NCBI GenBank assembly: GCA_030159075.1
Contig: BROG01000297.1
Coordinates: forward strand, 361,501-425,500
Reading direction: 5' to 3'
DNA: 64,000 bases
Origin: Atrina japonica
Taxonomy: Eukaryota > Mollusca > Bivalvia > Pterioida > Pinnidae
Of this stretch, positions 1 through 9,953 are shown in pieces (the first letter of the stretch is position 1; every line of letters begins with the position of its first letter). The notes beneath the pieces are model-generated. The model was not told the origin of the DNA and searched no databases. It saw nothing but the letters and a program-made list of their open reading frames with translations. A program made the position numbers and the translations under genes.

Positions 1-1604
1 CACTTAGATAAATCGTTTGGTACGTATAATATAACTTTGTACACAAGTAAATATTCTTTTGTTAATTTCTGTGGGTAGATCCCTTTCCAAATAGCAAAAG
101 ATTGGTATTAATTGTCAGATTTGCAGGTAGTGACGAGTATAGAAGAGCTCTTTCGTGGGCATATAGTCTACATGAAACATTAGATTTTGTGAACGTTTAT
201 ACCTAAATAACAGACAAATAAAAAATGTTATGCGAAAACGACAATAGAACAAGATAACCTCGAAGCCTATTACATGCAGTCCCGTGGTGACTTGTACCAT
301 TCGATTTACCTGGGGTATTATAAAAAAATGAGAACAGGATAATTAATAACCATGTTCCACTTTTTTCATAAAAAAAAAACAAAAAAAAAAACAACTTAAA
401 AAGTGATAACATGATTTACATGTTTATCAGACACGTATGTTTACAAACGTATTTCACGAAACTGATATGGTTGTCATCACAATGTGTTCAGACTAAACAG
501 TATCCCTAATTGTTTAATAAAATCTTAGAAATATATACATATATATGAAGTTTCATGTTTCTGTGTTATATTTTCATTAACCTTTTTCTATTTTTTTTTT
601 CTTTCTGTTGATGCTGGATTTTTAATCAGAGTGTAATAAAAATGTCCGTTTTATGTGCGACATTAAAATATTTTACAACGGAGACGTATATGACATTGTT
701 GCTAGAATGTTTGATATTGATAACAATATCATAGTATACTGTTATTTTTGTGTCAATTGAACATTTGAAAACCTATCAGCCAGCAAGGAAAAAACAAACA
801 AGGAACTAAAACAAAATCCTTTACAGATCCTGTGAAAAAGTAGACCTACATATACAACGTGTTTCACTCAGCAAATGTTATGAAACTGACCAAATTGTCT
901 TCACTGGATTGAACACATATTACAAAAATATCGTTTGACAAAATCTATTTCTCTCCCACCCCCTCCTACCGAAACATGTTTTAAGACTCGATTTAAAATA
1001 AAATCGTTACAATTTATCGCCAATGAACTTAGAATAAAGCGTTTACAGACTTGATGGAAAATAGCTTTGTTTGTTTTCTGTAAAAGGGGTAAAAAAAAAA
1101 AACTACCAGCAAGCTGACGCAATCAGAAGAAGAAAACATTACTTTGGCCTAATCTACAGGCAAATTGATACGCATCATCTTGTATTTCGTCAATTTATCA
1201 TCCTTAATAATATTATTAACAAATAACCACCACCACTATTATCATCATCATCGTCGTCGTCATCATTTTCATCGTAATCATTACCATCACGAAATGCTAT
1301 GATTAGAAATGGTGATCCATCATCACCGTATCTTTGTGAAGCTCTCAATGTTTGTTTTAAAACTAACGTTCCACATCACATTGATTTATAAATTGCGTCG
1401 TACTCATTTTTTCTCGGCAGGAACTTTCATTTTAAGTTCCCTTTTCACAGAATCATTCTAAGTATGCTGAAATCGAACCTTTTCGACCGAAAGACCCTAC
1501 ACATTACATACAAAGATTCGTCATAAGTGCATATGTAAACAATAAATGTATGTAAACCATTTGGTACGAGAAAGTATATTTAGATTCTCCTATGTAACAC
1601 ATTC

Positions 1605-1692
1605 AACTCAGCAACCCCTGAAAAAACAATGAACTCTGCTGTTCATCAATGACTTAGACCAGTCCAAATGTGTCTCTAGGGGTGAATGAGTT
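1605..1692 (-). repeat. Palindromic 'AACTCAT' MITE, copy A
   Basis: A short element with inverted ends: AACTCAGCAACCCCTG on the left and AGGGGTGAATGAGTT on the right. The interior carries TTAGACCAGTCCAAATGTGT. The same sequence occurs five more times in this window in either orientation (12328, 12980, 15524, 35975 and 42407). There is no coding capacity. Its length of 70-95 bp in all copies suggests a very short non-autonomous DNA transposon; superfamily unknown. Confidence 0.7.
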
Positions 1693-1770
1693 TACGGGAC
1701 ATTAGCCGTTTTTTCCTTTTTTTACTACTTAGATTGAAATACAAAAACAAGAGACATACAGAGTCATAAA

Positions 1771-1970
1771 AATTCTTAAATTCCTACATATTTTGCGAAA
1801 ATTGCTTGACAAACCAAGTTTGGCAATTATTCTAGATATTGCAAATGATTAAGTCAATCCAGCGATATATAAAGCTATTAGCTTTATATATCGCTGGTCA
1901 ATCTTACTTTTTGTATATGAATACCACACTGGACCTGACCTTGTTTTCACAAAATATCTACAGAAATATA
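1771..1970 (-). repeat. TIR element (MITE), copy 1, with a nested palindrome
   Basis: This segment is an inverted copy of 4999-5163: both share the words TTTGTGAAAAT or TTTGCGAAAAT near an end, AATACCACACTGGACCTGA in the middle, and AATTCTTAAAT at the other end. The two ends of each copy are themselves imperfect inverted repeats, as expected of a MITE. Copy 1 is longer because a 37-bp palindrome is inserted at 1860-1896. Confidence 0.65.
1853..1903. repeat. 37-bp perfect palindrome flanked by 7-bp direct repeats
   Basis: Arms 1860-1877 and 1879-1896 are 18-bp perfect inverted repeats (CAGCGATATATAAAGCTA and its complement) around a single T. Each side is flanked by GTCAATC (1853-1859 and 1897-1903). 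The related MITE copy at 4999-5163 lacks this insert, so this is seen as an insertion with a target duplication. No protein is encoded. Confidence 0.75.
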
Positions 1971-2398
1971 AGTACATCAAGTACAAGAAGTAACAGTAGA
2001 AAAAAAATCGAACAACATGTAATTTTTGGTAAACACAGCTAATGCCCCTTGAAGTAGATTGAAAATAGGGTGAAATGACACCTTCCCCCCGTCTTGTTAA
2101 ACACATTGGCGAAAGTATGAAATCATTTATTTCTAACAACGCCGTAAAACGTGCTGTAAATAGCGGGTGGATAGATAGATTTACCCTACTAGTAGGATTG
2201 CCATTGCCATTAACATAATTTGTTTTTTGATAAGAGAATTTGCACTATGACGTTAAACACGCGTATATACCCACGCACCTAATCATAGTAAATTTCTTAT
2301 CACGCACGCTTGTTCATTGCTGCTCGGAGCATCTTCCATTCAGGAAAGGATCGATAAACTTGTCGATCAACTCGTTGGATTCAAAAGACAGGCGACAA

Positions 2399-2406
2399 TG
2401 ACGTCA
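2399..2406 (+). promoter_or_regulatory. Perfect cAMP-response element (CRE) octamer
   Basis: The sequence is TGACGTCA, the full palindromic binding site for CREB/ATF bZIP dimers. It lies about 120 bp upstream of the TATA-like box and about 190 bp upstream of the start codon, a position typical of functional CREs. cAMP control would suit a gene for a regulated-secretion granule protein, but use of the site is inferred. Confidence 0.55.
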
Positions 2407-2525
2407 CTGATGTAATATGAATATTCAATAATGGTCTGCCATATTGAATACATTTTTAATGGTAAACCTACACAGTGTACCTTACTAAAACACTAACAGC
2501 CATGTTTTGAACTAACCGGGGTTTT

Positions 2526-2533
2526 TATATAGG
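2526..2533 (+). promoter_or_regulatory. TATA-like box of the PTPRN-like gene
   Basis: TATATAGG lies about 70 bp before the start codon. A start of transcription some 30 bp downstream (about 2556-2562) would leave a 5' leader of only about 35-40 nt. AT-rich DNA gives chance TATA matches, so the support comes mainly from position relative to the CRE and the first coding exon. Confidence 0.45.
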
Positions 2534-2574
2534 ATTTAAACTCTTCTAATCCTTTCTGACACGTACTTACTGGC

Positions 2575-2589
2575 ATGGGGATATTCTAG
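2575..2589 (+). promoter_or_regulatory. Four-codon upstream ORF (M-G-I-F-stop)
   Basis: An ATG at 2575 opens a frame that ends in TAG at 2587-2589, only 5 nt before the main ATG at 2595. The upstream ATG has GGC before it and G at +4, so it could be recognised. If the transcript starts near 2556 it is included, and ribosomes would have little room to reinitiate, so it could damp translation. Inferred from sequence only. Confidence 0.4.
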
Positions 2590-2594
2590 GAAGC

Positions 2595-2706
2595 ATGAGA
2601 GCTGGTTGTTTGTTGGTATTTGGCGCGGTTTTGGTGGTCTTCGGAATAGCAAAAGGCCTTAGTGATGGAGCGCCTCTTCAAACACCTTTTCCAATCGGAA
2701 CTGTAG
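2595..2706 (+). CDS. PTPRN/PTPRN2-like: Exon 1 of an IA-2/phogrin-like protein (receptor-type tyrosine-phosphatase-like N): signal peptide
   Basis: The exon encodes 37 codons plus one G. The ATG has A at -3. Residues 1-20 form a secretory signal peptide: MRAG, then a hydrophobic core of Leu, Val, Phe and Ala (about residues 5-18). A short hydrophilic stretch follows (SDGAPLQTPFPIGTV). The exon ends in G, followed by a consensus GTAAGT donor at 2707-2712, so the intron is phase 1. Joined to the exon at 56340 the frame is kept, giving ...PIGTV-GCLFTQNLC. The family is a single-pass glycoprotein of dense-core and insulin-type secretory vesicles, with an N-terminal RESP18-homology domain in the vesicle lumen and a catalytically inactive phosphatase domain in the cytosol. 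Exon 1 alone would only say 'secreted or membrane protein'; the family call rests on exon 2. Confidence 0.72.
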
Positions 2707-2712
2707 GTAAGT

Positions 2713-4448
2713 TACAACACGACTCAAACACGCAGAAATGATAAATATCTGTTGATACGACTCAATCATAGCATTTGAGATGACAGGAACACACCCAGAT
2801 CACCCCGAACGCAAAACAGCTGTTGATGAGGGGAATGTGATGGTTGAATGATTTCTATATATAATTTATTTTTCAAAGGACTGTGTTCGAGGTTGTCACT
2901 TTCGGATAATCATAATATTATGTTTAGATTTATTGTTGATTTTGAAATATGAATTAAAAATGACCATATTGTGTCGTATGAAGAAACATTACATGTAAAT
3001 ATGTATTCACAATTCAGTAGTAGTAGATATGAGACGTATCGGGCGCGTGAAATTGATTTGAATATTATCGGAAAGGTTGTAAATATGCCTTCCGGTATCT
3101 ATAGGTATATCGTACTATGAATTGTGATTTTCCGTTGTTTTACAAGGATGGGGAACAAAAATTGACATTTCCATTGATAAATCGACATTTTCACTGTGAA
3201 TGCGTATCATACAGTAAAGTTTGCGGTATTTCACAATCAAATCTGTAGTTGACTTCCTTTATGTGCCTATAAACATAGGATCTGTCAGGAAAAATGTCCA
3301 AATCACTGTGTTTGTTTGTCCTAAGATTATCTCCTGATATGTACATGTATAGTATGTTTCCCATATAATGGAAAGAGTTTCATTTGTTGGTTTACATGGT
3401 GTATATAGTATGTAGGCCCCCACATACATGTACAGTGGATGAATAACTAGTACACACACACATGGATAGTTTTATTTTGGTACACGTATTTATGACTTAA
3501 GTCATTGATCCATTCATTAACTTAAAAAAAAAAATCAAAATGATGTTGCTAGAAATTTACTCTCATGAAGAATATTGTACTTTGTATTCCTTCTGAAATA
3601 AAAAACAAATTCCAATGGAATTTCTAGCACACGAGAACCAAAACCTCACCTTCCTGTGATCAAGTTTTGTTAAAATGGGATAAACGACAAATTTTAGATG
3701 AATTATGGAAAAAACACGAATTTACTAAGAATATATAGTGAAAATAGATTTTGTGAACTCATTGATGTCATACTATTGTACAAGTATAAGTATGTATGTG
3801 GGACCCTATACATGTATTATCAACACATTGATCAACAAGTTTATTTGGATAATATATGTACATGTTCATGTAATGTGTAGGACCCTATGGTACATGTAAC
3901 TACAGATATTAAGGGGACATGTTTTTGACTTTATAACAACAACAACAAGTGAACAACAACTGATTTATGTGGAGAGACAGAATATTATATGCTATAAGCC
4001 CCTATACTATCAAATTTATGTGGCTAGGGTGAATTATTAATTTGTAGACCTCTTTTGAAGTGCCCCTATGATACATGTTCATATCATAACATGTATCAAC
4101 ATTCAACAAGTGCTAATTATAAATGGCCGTATTGTTTTTTTTTTTACTTTACAACTGAGTGGTATTAATACAAATACTAACACGTTATTACATTATATGT
4201 ATGTCTCTCAGTCTGGTAATTAGATGCATCTTGCATAAATGAGCAACAACATAATTACACATGTTGATAGTACATGTATGTACCCTTGCATGACAGAATT
4301 AGATTACTACTAATAAACTTACAAATACTTACATTGTATATTACTTTATAACAGAATGTATACATAGTAAAATGTGAATATCTTATGAACATTTATACAC
4401 TACCAGTATGTACCTAGGCCATATACCATACTTACATGTAGTAATTTA
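2713..4448. other. Intron start, no gene
   Basis: AT-rich, mostly low-copy DNA. TACATGTA-type words are frequent. I see no exon, RNA gene or clear transposon in it. Confidence 0.5.
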
Positions 4449-4617
4449 CATTGGCGTGGGAAGCAAATTGAAAGTGGGGGGGCTAAACCAACTTAAACGC
4501 ACACACACGCCAGAAACGTCTGGGGGCTAAGCCCCAATTTTCAACACCTATGTCTATCTTTGCCAAAAAAGTGGGGGGGCTAAGTCCCCCCTAGCCCCCC
4601 CGGTTCCGACGCCTATG
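4449..4617. mobile_element. GC-rich MITE with ~16-bp inverted ends
   Basis: The left end CATTGGCGTGGGAAGC and the right end GGTTCCGACGCCTATG are inverted repeats (about 13 of 16 match). The interior has G-runs followed by CTAAGCCCC-type C-runs that fold on each other. ATTTA precedes (4444-4448) and follows (4618-4622) the element, a possible 5-bp target duplication. No coding capacity; superfamily not assigned. Confidence 0.6.
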
Positions 4618-4998
4618 ATTTATATGCCTTAAAGGGACATTATACATTGTAGCTGTGTTTGCCAAAATAAAAAAAAAATATATTTTGTTTTTTTTCTACT
4701 TTTTCTACTTGTATTTGATGTACAACAGACATTTTGAAATAATAAAAAAAAAAAAATACTGGTCAACGGAACCATTGTTAAAGGAATTTCACTGGTCAAA
4801 GAAATTTGTTTACTGGTCTGTATATATACACAATTGAAAAGAAATGGAAAATTACTGGTCATTTGGACCAGTTGTTAGATAGATTTCATCGGACTTTTGT
4901 AAAATTCACTGGATTTTTTTGGTAAGACTGGTGAATTTCAAAAACTCTGGTACAATAACAAATAAGAGCTACATGTATACACAGGCATATACAGTCTT

Positions 4999-5163
4999 AT
5001 ATTCCTAAATGTATATATTTTGTGAAAATAAGGTCATTCAGGTCCAGTGTGGTATTCACATACAAATAGATGTAGTAAGGTTGAATTAATTGCAAGTGAA
5101 AATTTCTGCCAAACCTGGGTTTCTCAAGCAATTTTCACAAAGTATATAGGGATTTAAGAATTT
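4999..5163 (+). repeat. TIR element (MITE), copy 2
   Basis: Second, shorter copy of the element at 1771-1970, in the opposite orientation. It starts near ATTCCTAAATGTATATATT and ends near AAGTATATAGGGATTTAAG; these ends are imperfect inverted repeats. It lacks the 37-bp palindrome found in copy 1. Confidence 0.65.
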
Positions 5164-5335
5164 GTTTGTTTGTGTATCTCTTTTTGTTATTGTATATCAA
5201 TCTAAGTAGTAAAAAGGGAAAATACCCCTTTAACTGTTCTGAGCTGTGCCTGTACTACTGGGATAGATTCTTGCTTCTTGTTCATATTTGTACAATCCAT
5301 TTGTACATCAGTCATGCATGTACATGTGTCATATA

Positions 5336-5358
5336 TTATATATATATATTTATATATC

Positions 5359-5421
<63 letters not shown>
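5336..5421. repeat. (TA)n-rich microsatellite
   Basis: Long runs of TA with a few interruptions (CATA, TGTA). It produces spurious Ile/Tyr-rich open frames on both strands. Confidence 0.9.
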
Positions 5422-5430
<9 letters not shown>

Positions 5431-5854
5431 TAATGACCAGTATTCCTTGGACAGCAAGGTTTTCTTAGAAAGAAGGGCACATTTTGTGTCTATCAAAAAG
5501 GGCACGTGACTCATATCCATCATGAAATAATGGGAGGGAGGGGCATATGCTTATAGTACTGGGTATCTTAAGAACCTTTTTTTAACACCAGTAAAATTTT
5601 ATTAATGTATTCTGTACTGTAGATGTTTTCATTGATGTTGTTAGTGGAAATGGGCAAGTACAAAGCAATCACAGACACAGTGTATCACTGTAGTATGCTA
5701 TGATTTTTGCTGCTGAATGTCCAGTTAAAGTGTATGGCAGATAAGAAATCATGAAAAAGGAAGATGGGGCAAATTGAGATCGGGTCCTCTGCCTTTAAAC
5801 CCTCTAGTGGAACACTTATGGTATCTGTGTATTGTTTTGGAAATTCTGATTGAA

Positions 5855-5940
5855 TGATTATGATGATGGTGATGATGATGCAGATGATGATGATGTAGAT
5901 GATGACAGTGATGCAGATGATGATGATGATGATGTACATG
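5855..5940. repeat. (GAT)n trinucleotide microsatellite
   Basis: Imperfect GAT repeats with CAGATGATG and GTAGATGATG variants. The minus strand reads as His- or Ile-rich peptides by chance. Confidence 0.85.
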
Positions 5941-6030
5941 TGAAATGTTACAAATACCACAACCACCTAAAATGATAAACATCTAAACATGTAGATATAT
6001 AACTCCTACCAAATAGAAAATGAATGGAAG

Positions 6031-6208
6031 TACAGCCAGACTTGCCTCAGAAGCCACACGCACAAATGACACCTGCCTATAAAGGTCATTCAAACATAAC
6101 CTTTGTAAACGTTTATAAGAAATAAACCTCTTTATAAAGGCCACCTGTTTATTACAGCTACTTCTGCCTGTTCCCTTGAGTGGCAATTATATGCAAGTCT
6201 GACTATAG
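6031..6208. mobile_element. Short pogo/Tigger-like non-autonomous element
   Basis: The ends TACAGCCAGACTTGCC and GCAAGTCTGACTATA are near-inverted repeats and begin with CAG/TAG-type termini next to TA. The interior has 'CCTATAAAGGTC' and 'TATAAAGGCCACC' phrases shared with the better-preserved copies at 20528 and 23878. Its last ~25 bp also occur in the duplicated segment at 8839-8965. Confidence 0.5.
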
Positions 6209-6303
6209 TTTTCAGTACATATGAGCAATAGAATTTTGATTTTAATACATGTATGCTTGTTTGTTTCTTAGTTCAAGCTGATTGGGATTCAGGAGGTTAT
6301 AAT
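6183..6303. repeat. Left copy of a ~120-bp direct repeat bordering the GC-rich island
   Basis: It matches 8839-8965 with roughly seven substitutions and small indels, all in the first ~85 bp. The last 32 bp, after an acceptor-like CTTAG, are identical in both copies. It includes the end of a pogo-like element, so it is host DNA that was duplicated rather than the terminus of a transposon. Confidence 0.85.
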
Positions 6304-8838
6304 GCCTCGCCTAACGATGTTGTGGTGATACCCAGCCTAGGATTCCGACGCCAGTAGGTGGACGACTTCTGATGGTCGCCGAGGTGTGGGTGCGTTGCTT
6401 CGTTTGAAGGGTTGTATGTACCCATCGAATGGGGGCGGGTCCTCGGCGGACGCCGATAATTCGCTGGCCGGGAAGTACGGTGGATGGATTGGGGGTGAGT
6501 ATGTGAGAGGTGCTCGGTGGGTGGTGAATGCTCGAGCACCCGCTGGCGTACCCGGCGGAGCGGGACTCCGAGAGCGGAAACGTTGCAGGGCTGGTCGTTA
6601 GCGATGAAGGGGTTGTTTTTGGTACGAGGCACGTCAGAAATTGTCGCGGACGTGGTGACGAATGCGGTCTATGGTTTTTTAGTGTGACTGAGCGGCTATT
6701 GTTGTAGTACGTATTGGAATAGGCCCTTGTGTGGCCCTTGATTGTAGGGTAACGAAACACAGGCTGCGGGGGGTGGATGGTTGGAACTCTCCGGTTTTGG
6801 CCTAGGATAGGTATGATTCGACGGGTAGGTGAGCGTTGGGCGGAGGGGCGGGTGAGCGACCGGCGTTCGGGAAAGGAGTAAAGAATTATCGGGTACGGTT
6901 AGGGGTGGGGTAAGCAGTGGGGACAGGCTAACCGGGGGGCGTGGGGGTGAGGTTGTGTTAGGCGGGTCGCAGAGAGGGGTTGCCCATTAGGGCCATGTGG
7001 GCGGAGGTGATGGGAGAAGGCCCATTATTAAAGGGGTAAGGGTTATTGGTACGAGAAGTGGCGAGGTGTCACCCAAGTAGCCCATTGTTTACAGAGGCTA
7101 GAAATGCTTGGACGTCGGGACCCGAAGGAGTAGTCCGGGTTGCAACACGTCAGCCGATGGACCGGCGATTGGGGCCTTGATGTGGGGTACGGCGTGTGGT
7201 CGGTCTGTGAGAAGCATGGTAATCGTGAGGAAGGACGCTTGGAAGGTGAGAGCTTGATCCGGTGAGCAGTGGGGACGTATGTGGGGAATGTGCCGCGAAT
7301 AGCGAAGGGGGTGGTGAAGTGTGGTTGCGAGGAACCGTGATGGAGGTCAAATAGGACGGAGAGGGAATGGGCTCCCTTAGCAGTTGTGTAGGTAGTGCTA
7401 GTTGAAGCTGTAAAGGCAGAGTGGCACCATGGAAAGGAGATAAGACTTAGCGAGAATTTTGGGTCGAGTGCGTGAGGGAGAGGCGTGATTAGACTTAAAA
7501 GATAGGCCTCGCCTATGACATTTAGCAATGTATCGTGGGGGGGGACGTTGTGATGGGGAGGAGGACGAGAGATTGGGGGGGGGTGGCGCTGTACGGGAAG
7601 CCGTCGACGAGGCGATCCTGGGTAACTGATAGCGTTGTCGTGGCCTTCCGCATAGTCAATGGCTACGCCACGGGCGGCCTGGTGTGAAGATGGGCGATGG
7701 GATGGGCCTCTCCGGAGAGTGTGGGGGAGTGGGCTGGGGGAAGTCCACGCTAGGTGACGCTAGTGTAGCGGACCGCGATGAGGACTGGAATCACGACGAG
7801 GACATGAACCGGGCCCATGGACGCCGTGACGTAGTGCCATGGTCTCCTGAGCAATCGCCCAGGCCATAAAACGAAGGAAGGGAGTGGTCGAGTGTTGGAG
7901 CAGGACGCGCTCGATCGCGGCTCGGTGACTTAGCCTATGCATAGTCCGGCGTACCGGAGTAGAGCCGCGATAGCCCCGCGTGAGCGGCCGGCTACCACGC
8001 GCTGTATAGGCGATCTACTCTGGGCGCGAAGTTGTGTGACGCACCGGATTGTTGTTGAGCTACCCCGTCGTACAACCCGCCTGGTGCTTCTCCGAGTCCG
8101 CAATATGATCTGTCAGCGATAGTGGACAGGGAAGGTTTAGCGGCGCGGCTGTCCTCAAAGGCTCTTTGGAGCTCGAAGACGTTGCGGGGCCGATGAAGTT
8201 AGCGCGAGTTAACTGGGCTTAGCAACCGTAGCCTTCTTCTCGATTTGAGAAGGAGGCTGACGCACGGTGCATTGTCCCCGGTTGATACGAAGTTCGCTGA
8301 TGCTGCAGGGAGCGGCTAGCGGGTAGCCGCGCCCTTGGCGGTGGGGAGGTGAATGAGAGCGTAGGAGGGTGCAAAGCGGGCCGGAGGGCCCTTCTCCGTG
8401 AGATGGCTTAGATTGTTCGGGTCGCATGATCGAGTAGGGATTGTGCAATTGTATAGTGCCGTGAGCGCAAGGCCCGGGGCAGGGTTCAATGGACCGTCTT
8501 GCGTCATCCGCCCGGGATACATATCTGGAGGCATATGACGACATTCGGAAATGGGCAAGCTTTAGGGGCGGAGAGGCTGGACTAGGATTCGCAGGTGAGT
8601 AGATAGACAGGTTCGTCCGTTCGTTAGTTAGTGCCCTTGGCCGATTGATTCGTTTGTGATCTGGGTTGGGTGGACGCGTCTCAGCGAGCTAGCGACGCGT
8701 ATGGAACTGTGTAGTGAGCTCGAGACAGTCGCGGAGCAGTCTCGGATATTGCCCGCTAGCCGTGACCGCGTCTGTATATAGGTTGATAGATCGTGCCTGC
8801 CATGATCGGCAGTGGCCTCGGAGATGGGGAGAACAATT
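6304..8838. other. GC- and CpG-rich island of unknown origin (~2.5 kb)
   Basis: Base use changes abruptly at about 6304 and returns at about 8838. Inside, G+C is roughly 55-60% by hand count on sample lines and CpG is common, against an AT-rich, CpG-poor surround. ACATGTA words, TA runs and poly-A are absent. The first half is strongly G-rich on the + strand; the second half is more balanced. Stops are frequent in all frames; the longest frames (149 and 161 codons, minus strand, 6311-6760 and 7043-7528) are on the C-rich strand where stops are rare, and they show no domain I recognise. No rRNA, tRNA, terminal inverted repeat or poly-A tail was seen. It may be a foreign or organelle-derived insert, an unmethylated CpG island, or an assembly fill. 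Function unknown. Confidence 0.8.
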
Positions 8839-8965
8839 GCCATTATCATACAAGTCAGACTAATAGTTTTCAGTAACATAAAATGAGCAATAGAGTTTTG
8901 ATTTTAATACATGTATGCTTGTTTGTTACTTAGTTCAAGCTGATTGGGATTCAGGAGGTTATAAT
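8839..8965. repeat. Right copy of the ~120-bp direct repeat bordering the island
   Basis: Homologous to 6183-6303 (see there). After the shared TTATAAT it runs into ordinary AT-rich intron (TAATTATTTTC), whereas the left copy runs into the island. Confidence 0.85.
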
Positions 8966-9953
8966 TAATTATTTTCTGAAATACTCTGAACATACACATG
9001 TATGTACATGTAATGTACATAAATGTATAAACTTTTTTTTTTTACAACAATTGAAAATGTTTATGCAACTTACATGTGCATCTATCCCTTGTTGGCATGT
9101 TGGTGTGAGATGTGAGGAAGGCTGACTGTGGTAGGAAGTCAAAATACACAGAGAAAGTCCACATCCTTTATTCATTGTAATTATTTCCCTTAGTAAGGCC
9201 TACCTGTAATTATATTATTGGTACAATTGTACTGATTTTAAAGTACAGCTTTTAAAACATTAAAATTCATTTGCAGTTTTACTACGGCTCACCACATTCA
9301 TGTCCCCTTAATTGCCTTCACTTACAAAAATGTAGTAAGTTGCTGTCAAAGCAAATCTTTTCTGCATCAAGACTTCATCCTGTACATGTATATAAAGTCT
9401 TGCATTTACATATATATATAAAAATACATTCAGTGCCCACTGAGGTATAAAAATTTTACCAGACAATATGTCTGGTAAACAATCAGCCACAGAAATATAT
9501 TGGACAACATTTTTTATACTGATAAATACATTAGAAATAAGGTTCAAAGAACTCAAGGTTTTACAGAATGATGGGGAAATTATTTATTTCAAATATCTTT
9601 CAAGGGAGAATTTGAAAATGACTGGGAGAAGTAAAGAATATTGGTAGTGGGAAGGGGGGAATATTTCTAAAATGTGATAATATGTAGACTCTAGTAAAAC
9701 TTGTACATGTGTTCAAATGTATTCCAGGGCTTTCTCTTACCTTTTTTGGGAATATTAGCTCATGGCATTGGAATTGGATATTTTGCAGCATTTTGACTTA
9801 AAATGTGAATTTTTTCTGCATATGTCTCTCGTACTATAACATAGTACCTAAGTTAGCAATTTTTACATTTTCTTTTATTATTTTTTTTTACTTTATTTTA
9901 TTTTTTTATTTTTTTTCATTTATTTGCTATTTTTTATCTTTTTTATTGTTAGG
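8966..9953. other. AT-rich intron, no gene
   Basis: Low-copy AT-rich DNA. It contains a small hairpin at 9456-9478 (TTACCAGACA and its complement around ATA) and a T-rich tract at about 9880-9945 just before a hAT element. Nothing coding is seen. Confidence 0.5.

Larger units (their letters stand above)
1..2390. other. Upstream flank of the PTPRN-like gene, no gene seen
   Basis: AT-rich intergenic DNA with no credible exon on either strand. It holds an ATC/ATT-rich trinucleotide stretch near 1220-1280, one short palindromic MITE (1605-1692) and one longer MITE copy (1771-1970), both listed separately. From about 2240 onward CpG dinucleotides become more frequent (around ACGCGT, CACGCA and CGATAA words), which fits the approach to the promoter. 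Confidence 0.6.

Noticed and set aside
5749..5982. His-rich protein on the minus strand
   Set aside because: Translation of the GAT trinucleotide repeat.
6311..7528. Minus-strand frames of 149 and 161 codons in the GC-rich island
   Set aside because: Long frames are expected on a C-rich strand with few stops; the Pro/Ser/Thr/His/Arg-rich peptides show no domain and no partner exons.
6183..8965. LTR retrotransposon reading of the island with its flanking repeats
   Set aside because: The repeats contain part of an unrelated pogo-like element and host DNA, lack TG...CA ends, and the interior has no gag/pol, primer site or polypurine tract.
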